5,303 bases of DNA, from positions 1 to 5,303 of the forward strand of contig LJCR01000204.1 in NCBI GenBank assembly GCA_001399705.1, written 5' to 3'. The position numbers and the translations under genes are program-made. Position 1 is the first letter of the stretch; each line of letters starts with the position of its first letter. Shown in pieces: positions 1 to 5,303 of the stretch. The notes beneath the pieces are model-generated. The model ran no database searches. It saw nothing but the letters and a program-made list of their open reading frames with translations, and had not been told where the DNA came from. Source of the DNA: Kouleothrix aurantiaca. GTDB taxonomy: Bacteria > Chloroflexota > Chloroflexia > Chloroflexales > Roseiflexaceae.

Positions 1-1467
1 GATATATATTGGGTCGAAGCCGGCGACAAACAGTGCGTTCGTGCCGCTGGGGCTGGGCGCGATGGGGTTGCCGTTGCGGTCGGCCGCGCTTATGAGCTGC
101 GCCTGCGGCACGCTGATCGCCAGCTTGTAGTCGTCGATTGCCCACACCACATGCACGCGGCGGTCGTAGCGCCCGAATGCATACGCCTCCACCCCATTGC
201 CATAGTTCACCGGGCCGATATACTCGGCGGTTTCGAGCTGCTGGCCCAGCACTTTCAGCGCGGTAAACGCGGGCCTTGGCTGATTCTGGGCATCGAGCAG
301 GCCGACATTGCGCCAGCTTGGGCCATTCAGCGTATACCAGAGCGCACCTTTGATATCGGCTGACATAGCGCGTGTGAAGGCGCGCACTGCAAACACTGCC
401 TGCATATTGTAGAACGAGGCCTGGGGCGGGCTGCACCACTTGCTGTATGGCCAGTAATCGCCGGGGCACATCAGCGCAGTTTCGTTCAGAAACAGCGGTT
501 TATTCACACCAAACTTCGCCATGATCTGGCGCAAAAACCTGGCCTTGCCCACCACCGAGCCGCCCAGCGCGTGCCAGGGCGAGCCAGGTGGATCATTCGG
601 ATCGACTACTGTGTTTAGGTAAGGTGTGTAAGCATGAAAAGGCACCATGTCGAAGTAGGGCGCTGCGCCAGACGCGAGAACGCCCTGGAGGAACAGCTCA
701 GGCCTGCCTTTGCCCGGCGTAGTGGTTTCAGGCACGTCGAGCAGCAGGCCGCCGAGCCAGATCTGAACATTCGGGTCGCTTGCGCGCATCACCGGGGCCA
801 CGGCCTTCAGCATTTCGCCATACTGCGCGCCGCCATAATTCGCATCGTTGATATTGCCCCAGCAGCCAAAGCCGTTGTTTGGCTGTACCAGGCGCGGGTC
901 GACATCGATCTCATTGCCGAGTTCCCAGTGGTGAACATTAAATTCAGGCGTGCCATAGCGCAGAATAAGCTCGCGCATAAAGCTGGCGAAGGCGCTGAAT
1001 TTGTCGGCGCGAATTGCCCCGCACGAAGTAACAAACGGCTTGTTGATCGTCGCCCAGGAGGGTGAGTCGAACACAACGATCTCGGGCGTAATGCCTTGTT
1101 CTTTCACCGCGCGCAGCTCCTGCTCCAGCCGCGCCAGAATGCTCCAGTTGATCGGCCCGCCTTCTGTGGGCTGCATGCGCCGCCACGAGATCGGGCCCAT
1201 GCGCGCCCAGCCCGTGCCCAGCTCAACCGCGCGGCTGAGCATCGCCGATCCTTTCAGCAGCGGCACTTCGGCCTGCACGCCAAACGGCGAGTGCCAGGGC
1301 GAATTGCGCGTTGCGATTGGAATGTACACGGCTGGCGCTGGCGCTGCGGCCAGTGGAGCGGCGGCGATTGGCAGGATTTGGATTGGCGCGACCAGCATCC
1401 AGCTGCCAAGCAGGAGAAGCAGGAGTGCGCGCAAGCGCACAGAGTGGGGCCACGGAAGTTTGTGCAT
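1..1467 (-). CDS. Secreted clan GH-A glycoside hydrolase, GH39/PslG-like (C-terminus cut by window edge)
   Basis: The frame is open without a stop from ATG at 1467 to position 1 (489 codons), so the stop lies outside the window. Residues 1-44 look like a signal peptide: a basic start (K3, R11, R13), a leucine-rich core (14-25) and Ala-rich cleavage options near 37-44. A short block, VYIPIATRN (47-55), follows. The rest reads as a TIM barrel. WELGNEID (181-188) supplies the probable acid/base E186, and PLFLNET (324-330) the probable nucleophile E329, as in retaining clan GH-A enzymes. C334 and C345 could form a disulfide. From about 400 the sequence resembles the beta-sandwich that follows such barrels, and FDPIYI at the edge looks like its end, so little may be missing. 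It probably cleaves a polysaccharide outside the cytoplasm. The upstream glycosyltransferase suggests a PslG-like role on the cell's own exopolysaccharide, but the substrate cannot be read. The exact GH family is uncertain. AGGA lies 5 nt before the ATG and supports this start. Confidence 0.85.
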   Translation of the reverse strand, partial: MHKLPWPHSVRLRALLLLLLGSWMLVAPIQILPIAAAPLAAAPAPAVYIPIATRNSPWHSPFGVQAEVPLLKGSAMLSRAVELGTGWARMGPISWRRMQPTEGGPINWSILARLEQELRAVKEQGITPEIVVFDSPSWATINKPFVTSCGAIRADKFSAFASFMRELILRYGTPEFNVHHWELGNEIDVDPRLVQPNNGFGCWGNINDANYGGAQYGEMLKAVAPVMRASDPNVQIWLGGLLLDVPETTTPGKGRPELFLQGVLASGAAPYFDMVPFHAYTPYLNTVVDPNDPPGSPWHALGGSVVGKARFLRQIMAKFGVNKPLFLNETALMCPGDYWPYSKWCSPPQASFYNMQAVFAVRAFTRAMSADIKGALWYTLNGPSWRNVGLLDAQNQPRPAFTALKVLGQQLETAEYIGPVNYGNGVEAYAFGRYDRRVHVVWAIDDYKLAISVPQAQLISAADRNGNPIAPSPSGTNALFVAGFDPIYI

Positions 1468-1472
1468 AGAAG

Positions 1473-1476
1473 TCCT
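1473..1476 (-). promoter_or_regulatory. Ribosome binding site of the glycoside hydrolase gene
   Basis: On the minus strand AGGA lies 5 nt before the ATG at 1467. It is the only purine-rich match close enough to serve this start, and it favours this methionine over the internal M24, which would remove most of the signal peptide. Confidence 0.5.
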
Positions 1477-1495
1477 GTTGTTTGGCGCGCGTCTG

Positions 1496-1513
1496 CGGCG
1501 CATTGCTGCGCCA
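1496..1513 (-). other. Small hairpin in the leader of the glycoside hydrolase gene
   Basis: The minus strand reads GGCGCA, GCAA, TGCGCC: a perfect 6-bp stem closed by a GNRA-type tetraloop, extendable by a T-G wobble and a further G-C pair to positions near 1496 and 1513. No T-run follows, so it does not look like an intrinsic terminator. It lies about 30 nt upstream of the start codon and could stabilise the leader or an mRNA end processed from the upstream operon. Short GC-rich stems also arise by chance in this base composition. Confidence 0.3.
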
Positions 1514-1528
1514 CGCGGCCTGAGTGCG

Positions 1529-1534
1529 ATTATA
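1529..1534 (-). promoter_or_regulatory. Possible -10 box for the glycoside hydrolase gene
   Basis: The minus strand carries an exact TATAAT in a locally AT-richer patch of the 137-nt gap between the membrane-protein gene and the hydrolase gene. It would give a leader of roughly 55 nt containing the GNRA-loop hairpin. No convincing -35 hexamer sits 16-19 nt upstream (the best-placed sequence is CGCCTT), so this rests on the -10 match alone. The hydrolase may instead be read through from the upstream genes. Confidence 0.3.
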
Positions 1535-1604
1535 TGCTGGCAGTATGCAGGAAGGCGATCAGAAGATACTACATTGCTGCGATGAATGACACAATGCCCA
1601 TGTG

Positions 1605-2798
1605 CTACAACCGAACGGCCTGGTAAAAGGCTGTGATCGTCTGAATGGCTACCAGGTTCATAATAAATAATCCTGCAAGCAGCGCAAATGTTACGCGGGC
1701 CTGCCAGCGCGGCGGCCACAGTGCCCGCCATCCACCCAGCAGAATCAACATTGTGATGCCAAGCGCGGGAAAGGTATAGCGCGCCGCCGGCACCACAAAT
1801 ACTTCGCCCAGCAGCGGGAGCGGGCGCAGGAGCATGTTCACCCAGATCAGCAGATCGACGAAGAGGAGGAACAGCATAGCTGCCTGTTGTTCGCGGGCTG
1901 GGCGGTGCTTGAGCAGCCAGCGCAGGCTGCCAAGCAGTGCCAGGATCGCCAGCCCCTGCGCGAGGTAGAGCCACGCCACATTGCTCAGGCGCACATGGCT
2001 CCACGCAAACGACATCACCATGCTCTCGACGGCGGGCTGCACCAGCAGCGGCCAGAATTCGGGCACAATGCGCTGCACATCCATAAACGCGGCCACAACC
2101 TGCGCCGGCGAGCGGTGGATATAGCGCAGCAGCAGGCTATCGAGCGCTGGGCGCAGGCGCGGCCAGGTGCGTTCGCCCGAAGGGTTGCGCAGCAGGTTGG
2201 TAAAAGGCTGCCCGCCCCATTCGCCGCTGGCCGCATCGGCGCTGGCGAAGGCCGGCGCAGCGCCGCGCGGGAACTGGCCAGGCGCGAGCAGCGCGCCATC
2301 GACGTAGAGGTGCGCCGCAGGTGTGGTGGCCTGGGGCAGGCGTGCAACGATCTGGTAGTGAATATATGATACTTGACCAGGCAGCACGAAAGGCTGGGCG
2401 ATAAATGTTGGCGTGGTGGTGACTGTGATCGGCTGGCTCATAACTATCGCTGCAGGCTGCGTGGGGGTTTTATAGGCCACGCCAATCTCCGCGAGCACGC
2501 CGGGCCGATCGGCCCATACCCACGCGCCGGCAGTGAGCGTTTGCCCTGCGAGATCCTGCAGCGGCACATTGGCTAGCGGGCTGATCAGCAGCTGCGCGCC
2601 GGTCGCGGGCGTCTCGAGCATGAGCGCATGGTCGCCAAGCGGCGCAAGCGGCGTAGCCGCGCGATTAGCTGGCACCTGCGCAGTTTGCACATTTCCACGA
2701 TACCAGAATGCAGCGTCGCCCCAGCTGAACAGCAGCGGCACCGCCAGCAGCAAGGGCCAGCGCTGGCGCAGCGCGCCCCAATACTCGGCGGGGCTCAT
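1605..2798 (-). CDS. Membrane protein with jelly-roll-like extracytoplasmic region and C-terminal multi-TM domain
   Basis: This 397-residue protein is not assigned to a named family. A hydrophobic segment near 14-32 could be a signal anchor. Residues about 55-175 alternate short beta-like stretches and resemble carbohydrate-binding jelly rolls of the CBM4/9 style, including the closing block HLYVDGALLAPG (163-174). NLLRNPSGE (201-209) resembles the opening of another such module. Four likely membrane helices follow at about 273-296, 306-325, 340-360 and 367-389. The block AARYTFPALG (338-347) recalls the C-terminal ends of GT-C glycosyltransferases or DUF2142 proteins. The catalytic, multi-helix N-terminal half of those enzymes is absent. 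Its ATG overlaps the stop of the upstream glycosyltransferase (ATGA), which implies coupled translation and a shared polysaccharide or glycan pathway. It may bind or help export a glycan. The stop is TAG. Confidence 0.8.
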   Translation of the reverse strand: MSPAEYWGALRQRWPLLLAVPLLFSWGDAAFWYRGNVQTAQVPANRAATPLAPLGDHALMLETPATGAQLLISPLANVPLQDLAGQTLTAGAWVWADRPGVLAEIGVAYKTPTQPAAIVMSQPITVTTTPTFIAQPFVLPGQVSYIHYQIVARLPQATTPAAHLYVDGALLAPGQFPRGAAPAFASADAASGEWGGQPFTNLLRNPSGERTWPRLRPALDSLLLRYIHRSPAQVVAAFMDVQRIVPEFWPLLVQPAVESMVMSFAWSHVRLSNVAWLYLAQGLAILALLGSLRWLLKHRPAREQQAAMLFLLFVDLLIWVNMLLRPLPLLGEVFVVPAARYTFPALGITMLILLGGWRALWPPRWQARVTFALLAGLFIMNLVAIQTITAFYQAVRL

Positions 2799-3886
2799 CG
2801 TGCCCGCGCGCGCATCTGCTGATCGACCACAGCGCGAATTCGCTCGATGAATAGCTCGCGGCCAAAAGCCTCGGCGTGCTGGCGAATAACCATTGGGTCG
2901 TAGGTGTCGGCCCGCGAGGCGGCAACCGCTGCGGCCAGCGCGCCCGCGCTCTGCTCGGCAAAAAAGCGGCCTGTGACGCCTTCAATCACGGTGTCGAGCG
3001 CGCCGCCCGCGCCATACGCGATCACCGGGCGGCCGGCGGCCATCGCCTCCAGCGGCGTGATGCCAAAATCTTCTTCGCCGGGGAATACAAAGGCCCGGCA
3101 TTCGGCAAAAAGCTCGTGGCGCTGCTGCTCACTCACCTGCCCAAGGAACTCAACGTTCGGGCCGGCTAATCGCTGAAGCTCCGCGCGGTCGCGCCCGTCG
3201 CCAAAGATCTTCAGCGGCAGCTTCAGCGCAGTAAATGCGCGCACCGCCAGATCCAGGCGTTTGTATGGGATGAGCCGGCCGCCGGCCAAGTAGAACTCGC
3301 CGGGCGGGCGCGGGCAGAACGGCGCCAGATCGACGGGCGGCGGAATCACCAGCGCATCGCGGCCATAGTAGCGCTTGATCCGCGCCTCGACGGCCCGCGA
3401 ATTCGCAATGAAACAATCGACGCGCGGCGCAGTGCTGACGTCCCACAGTCTAACATAGGAGAGTGCGACCGGCAACACAGTGCGCTGGAGCTGCCCAAAG
3501 CCCTCGCGGCTGACATAATCGTCGGTGCGCCACGCGAAGCGCATGGGCGTGTGGCAGTAGCAGATATGCAGGGCGTGCGGCGCGGGAATGACGCCCTTGG
3601 CATAGGCGCTGCTGCTGCTCAGGATCAGGTCGTACTGGCTCAGGTCGAAGCTTTCGAAGGCGCTGGGGTAGAGCAGAAAATACTTGCGGAAATGGCGCCG
3701 CCAGCCGGGCAGCTGCTGCATCCACGAGGTGCGAATGTCCCAGCCGCGATACGACGCGGGCATGGCGTCGGCGTCGTAGATCGAGGTGTAAACCGGGGCC
3801 TGCGGATACAGGTCGTGGAGCGCTTCGAGCACGCGCTCGGCGCCACCATACTGGTTCAGATAATCGTGAATAATTGCGACGCGCAT
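2795..3886 (-). CDS. Family 4 glycosyltransferase (GT-B fold), WbaZ-like
   Basis: This 363-residue cytoplasmic enzyme should transfer a sugar from a nucleotide donor to a growing glycan, keeping the sugar's anomeric configuration. The N-terminal Rossmann half opens with MRVAIIHDYL and carries the GGAERV loop (14-19), plus CHTPMRFAW (111-119), a block I associate with WbaZ-like mannosyltransferases. The C-terminal half holds GGRLIPYKR (202-210), whose R204 and K209 should contact donor phosphates, and the EX7E signature E272 to E280 within EDFGITPLE. Length and both domains are normal for a full GT4. I chose ATG at 3886 because the family consensus begins at MRVAI and AAGGAA lies 12 nt upstream. 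A TTG start at 3931 would add 15 residues that look unrelated. The gene begins the leftward group and overlaps the membrane-protein gene by 4 nt. Donor and acceptor sugars cannot be read from sequence; mannose is only a family-based guess. Confidence 0.93.
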   Translation of the reverse strand: MRVAIIHDYLNQYGGAERVLEALHDLYPQAPVYTSIYDADAMPASYRGWDIRTSWMQQLPGWRRHFRKYFLLYPSAFESFDLSQYDLILSSSSAYAKGVIPAPHALHICYCHTPMRFAWRTDDYVSREGFGQLQRTVLPVALSYVRLWDVSTAPRVDCFIANSRAVEARIKRYYGRDALVIPPPVDLAPFCPRPPGEFYLAGGRLIPYKRLDLAVRAFTALKLPLKIFGDGRDRAELQRLAGPNVEFLGQVSEQQRHELFAECRAFVFPGEEDFGITPLEAMAAGRPVIAYGAGGALDTVIEGVTGRFFAEQSAGALAAAVAASRADTYDPMVIRQHAEAFGRELFIERIRAVVDQQMRARAR

Positions 3887-3898
3887 GGTCAACTTCGG

Positions 3899-3904
3899 TT
3901 CCTT
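3899..3904 (-). promoter_or_regulatory. Ribosome binding site supporting the 3886 start
   Basis: AAGGAA on the minus strand lies 12 nt before ATG 3886, a slightly long spacing similar to that of the divergent gene. It sits inside the 15-codon extension that a TTG start at 3931 would need, so it argues for the shorter protein. Confidence 0.45.
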
Positions 3905-3918
3905 CGTATGCCGCGCAT

Positions 3919-3947
3919 AAGCTACCAGCAAAACCGCATGGCGTCAA
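3919..3947 (-). promoter_or_regulatory. Candidate promoter of the glycosyltransferase/membrane protein/hydrolase group
   Basis: The minus strand has TTGACG (3947-3942; five of six to TTGACA), a 17-nt spacer and TAGCTT (3924-3919; only three of six to TATAAT). Transcription would begin near 3912, about 26 nt before ATG 3886, keeping the AAGGAA site in the leader and excluding the TTG start at 3931. The weak -10 makes this tentative. TACTAT (minus strand, about 4010-4005) preceded by CTGGCA at 16 nt is a weaker alternative. Confidence 0.3.
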
Positions 3948-3980
3948 ACGTGCAAAAGGCCGGGGTGTATGCGTGCGCAC

Positions 3981-4009
3981 TTGCGAAGAATCTCCGATCA
4001 CCCTATAGT
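3981..4009 (+). promoter_or_regulatory. Candidate sigma-70-type promoter of the rubrerythrin/DinB fusion gene
   Basis: TTGCGA (3981-3986), a 17-nt spacer and TATAGT (4004-4009; five of six to TATAAT) face the gene at 4084. This is the best -35/-10 pair I found in the divergent region. Transcription would start near 4016 and leave a leader of about 68 nt. That leader contains a possible bulged hairpin (GCT and CCAG at 4025-4032 pairing with CTGG and AGC at 4036-4042). An 8-bp palindrome, GTGCGCAC (3973-3980), abuts the -35 and could be a regulator site. Confidence 0.45.
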
Positions 4010-4053
4010 AGTACAAGCAACGTCGCTGCCAGGCGCTGGAGCGATATGGCGTT

Positions 4054-4061
4054 GGTATACC
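4054..4061. promoter_or_regulatory. Palindrome GGTATACC in the leader of the fusion gene
   Basis: A perfect 8-bp inverted repeat sits 5 nt before the GGAGG ribosome binding site, inside the predicted leader. The position would suit a repressor or a translation-level control site. The arms do not extend further, so the match could be chance. Confidence 0.2.
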
Positions 4062-4066
4062 TTAAT

Positions 4067-4071
4067 GGAGG
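4067..4071 (+). promoter_or_regulatory. Ribosome binding site of the rubrerythrin/DinB fusion gene
   Basis: GGAGG is a strong Shine-Dalgarno match 12 nt before ATG 4084. An ATG at 4065 overlaps this site but is out of frame with the protein, so 4084 is the start. Confidence 0.6.
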
Positions 4072-4083
4072 CAATTAAAACAC

Positions 4084-5091
4084 ATGACATCCGATCAAGC
4101 CGAGCTGCGCCGTTTGTTTACAAGCGCGAGCCTCGGGCACACGGCGTACCGCAGCTGGGCGGCACAGGCGCGCCACGAGCGGCGCTTCAACATTGCGCGG
4201 CTGTTTGAGGCCCTGGGCGCCGCCAAGCTGGCCCGTGCCGAGAGCGTATTCCGCCAGATGGGCGAGGCCGGCTCGACCAATGGCAATGTCGATCGGGCGC
4301 TGGCCGGGCTGGAGCCCGAGGCGATCGGCACCGGCCCGATCACCGGCACCAACCCGCTGGCGCGCGACATGCTGCTGCGCGCGCAGGCGGCGCTGAAAGA
4401 CAATCGCGATTTGCGCGCCGACGAAATTGGCGATATCTTCGTCTGCTCGACATGCGGCACGCTGCGCGAGGGCCAGCTGGTGGGCGCATGCCCGAACTGC
4501 GGCACGGTTCCCGAGGCGCACCGCTCGTTCCGCGCGATCGACGCGATGGGCACGCTTGGCCCACACGCGATTATGTCGTCGCTGGAGCACACGGAAGAAG
4601 GCTTGCGCAAGCTGCTCGACGGTATCGACGAGGACTTGCTGGCGCAGCGCCTGAGCGAAGGCAAGCCCTCAATCAAGGAGCTGGTGGGCCACCTGGTCGA
4701 TATCGACGCGGTGTTCCGCGAGCGGGCCTGGCTGCTGCTCGAAACCGACCGCCCCGAGCTGCCACCTGCTCATCCGCCCCGGCTCGACGCGGCGGCAGCC
4801 TACCGCAGCCAGCCCGGCGAGGCGATCCTGGGCGCGTTTCATGCCACGCGCCGCCAGACGATCAACCTGCTGCGCGGCCTGACCAGCGCGGCCTGGCACC
4901 GGCCCGGCCACCACGAGCTGTATGGCGAGGTGAACCTGCTGCACCAGGGCAACTGGATGATCGCGCACGAGCGCGCGCACCTGGTCGAGCTGGCGCAGCT
5001 GCGGCACGATCTGCTGCTGCACAGCGAAGCATGCAAGGCGCCGGTCGATCTGGGCGAGGCGGTGATGACCGAAATTAATGAAGGCGAGTAG
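4084..5091 (+). CDS. Rubrerythrin-like / rubredoxin-like / DinB-like domain fusion protein
   Basis: This 335-residue soluble protein has three parts. Residues 5-115 resemble a rubrerythrin ferritin-like helix bundle, for example LRRLF (8-12), Y22 and IARLFEAL (37-44). Residues 118-150 form a rubredoxin-like knuckle with C121, C124, C136 and C139 (two CxxC pairs, 11 residues between), which should bind iron or zinc. Residues 160-315 match the DinB/YfiT-type four-helix fold: H203 in VGHLVDID and H295 and H299 in AHERAH give the expected metal-binding triad. By eye, the rubrerythrin ligands map to A15 (for Glu), K48 (for Glu), R51 (for His) and L76 (for Glu), with E79 kept, so a working di-iron peroxidase centre is doubtful. 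DinB relatives include metal-dependent thiol transferases and many uncharacterised stress proteins, so a thiol or redox-stress role is possible but unproven. It is transcribed away from the polysaccharide genes, and the next gene overlaps its end by 14 nt. Confidence 0.85.
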   Translation: MTSDQAELRRLFTSASLGHTAYRSWAAQARHERRFNIARLFEALGAAKLARAESVFRQMGEAGSTNGNVDRALAGLEPEAIGTGPITGTNPLARDMLLRAQAALKDNRDLRADEIGDIFVCSTCGTLREGQLVGACPNCGTVPEAHRSFRAIDAMGTLGPHAIMSSLEHTEEGLRKLLDGIDEDLLAQRLSEGKPSIKELVGHLVDIDAVFRERAWLLLETDRPELPPAHPPRLDAAAAYRSQPGEAILGAFHATRRQTINLLRGLTSAAWHRPGHHELYGEVNLLHQGNWMIAHERAHLVELAQLRHDLLLHSEACKAPVDLGEAVMTEINEGE

Positions 5092-5303
5092 GCGGCAGTC
5101 ATTCGATCTTGATGAGGTAGCACCGAATCATTTTGCAATTGGCAACCCGCACATTACCAGCGCGATCAACAGCGAAGGCGTGGTCACCGGGCGCATGTTC
5201 GAGCTGACCGGCTGGCGGCGCGAAGGGCTGATTGCCCGGCTGCGCGAGCGTGGCTTTGCGGTGCGCACGATTGCCGACCGCATTGCAGCCCTGCCAGCGC
5301 CGC
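5078..5303 (+). CDS. Hypothetical protein, N-terminal part (runs off the right edge)
   Basis: An open frame of 75 codons plus one base runs from ATG 5078 to the window edge, starting inside the last codons of the fusion gene (14-nt overlap). An in-frame TGA at 5066 excludes any start further upstream. Codons from about 5145 onward mostly end in G or C, as in the neighbouring genes, which supports real coding; the first twenty or so codons are less biased. Visible blocks include FAIGNPHITSAIN (19-31) and GRMFELTGWRREGLIARLRE (38-57), the latter probably helical and basic. I do not recognise the family. No clear ribosome binding site precedes ATG 5078, so expression probably depends on translational coupling with the fusion gene. 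GTG 5180 and an ATG near 5192 are alternative in-frame starts. No signal peptide or membrane segment is seen in this part. Confidence 0.6.
   Translation, partial: MKASRRQSFDLDEVAPNHFAIGNPHITSAINSEGVVTGRMFELTGWRREGLIARLRERGFAVRTIADRIAALPAP

Noticed and set aside
1496..1513. Rho-independent terminator between the membrane-protein and hydrolase genes
   Set aside because: The hairpin has a good stem but no following T-run on the transcribed strand.
1001..1585. Long plus-strand open frames opposite the hydrolase gene (also 634-1065 and 1096-1626)
   Set aside because: They are antisense shadows of a GC-rich coding gene. The minus-strand frame through the same region has a signal peptide, catalytic motifs and no stop over 489 codons, while these translate to low-complexity Arg/Ala-rich sequence.
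1887..2369. Plus-strand frame of 160 codons opposite the membrane-protein gene
   Set aside because: It is Gln/Arg/His-rich with no recognisable domain and lies wholly antisense to a convincing membrane protein.
3887..3931. TTG start at 3931 giving a 15-residue N-terminal extension of the glycosyltransferase
   Set aside because: The family consensus starts at MRVAI (3886), a ribosome binding site lies inside the extension, and a candidate promoter would start transcription within it.
3551..4078. Plus-strand frame of 175 codons opposite the glycosyltransferase and running into the divergent promoter region
   Set aside because: It is antisense to the well-supported GT4 N-terminal domain and has no ribosome binding site or motif.
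4075..4676. Minus-strand frames opposite the rubrerythrin/DinB fusion (4075-4590, 4095-4676) and the plus-strand frame 4452-5078
   Set aside because: They are shadow frames. The metal-ligand motifs and domain similarity all lie in the 4084 plus-strand frame.

Overview
This GC-rich window with compact genes probably comes from a filamentous Chloroflexota (Roseiflexus/Chloroflexus-like) bacterium. That assignment rests on the remembered style of the glycosyltransferase and secreted-protein sequences, not on a database search. No RNA gene, CRISPR array, insertion sequence or other mobile element is visible.

Left block (1-3886, minus strand, transcribed right to left): a family-4 glycosyltransferase (3886-2795) overlaps by ATGA a membrane protein (2798-1605). 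That protein combines a jelly-roll-like extracytoplasmic region with a C-terminal membrane domain. After a 137-nt gap comes a secreted clan GH-A, GH39/PslG-like glycoside hydrolase (1467 to beyond position 1; C-terminus cut by the window edge). The likely joint theme is building, exporting and trimming a cell-surface polysaccharide. The grouping is seen in the sequence; the theme is inferred.

Divergent intergenic region (3887-4083): candidate promoters face both ways. The rightward one (TTGCGA, 17 nt, TATAGT) is the better match. Short palindromes lie next to the promoter and the ribosome binding site.

Right block (4084-5303, plus strand): a 335-residue fusion joins a rubrerythrin-like helical domain, a four-cysteine rubredoxin-like knuckle and a C-terminal DinB-like four-helix domain. 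By eye the DinB histidine triad is intact, whereas several rubrerythrin di-iron ligands are replaced. An unrecognised reading frame overlaps its 3' end by 14 nt and runs off the right edge, so the two are probably co-transcribed.

The most unusual item is the rubrerythrin/rubredoxin/DinB fusion with its apparently degenerate di-iron site. Next are the small membrane protein, which looks like the C-terminal half of a larger GT-C or DUF2142-type protein, and the unknown overlapping gene.
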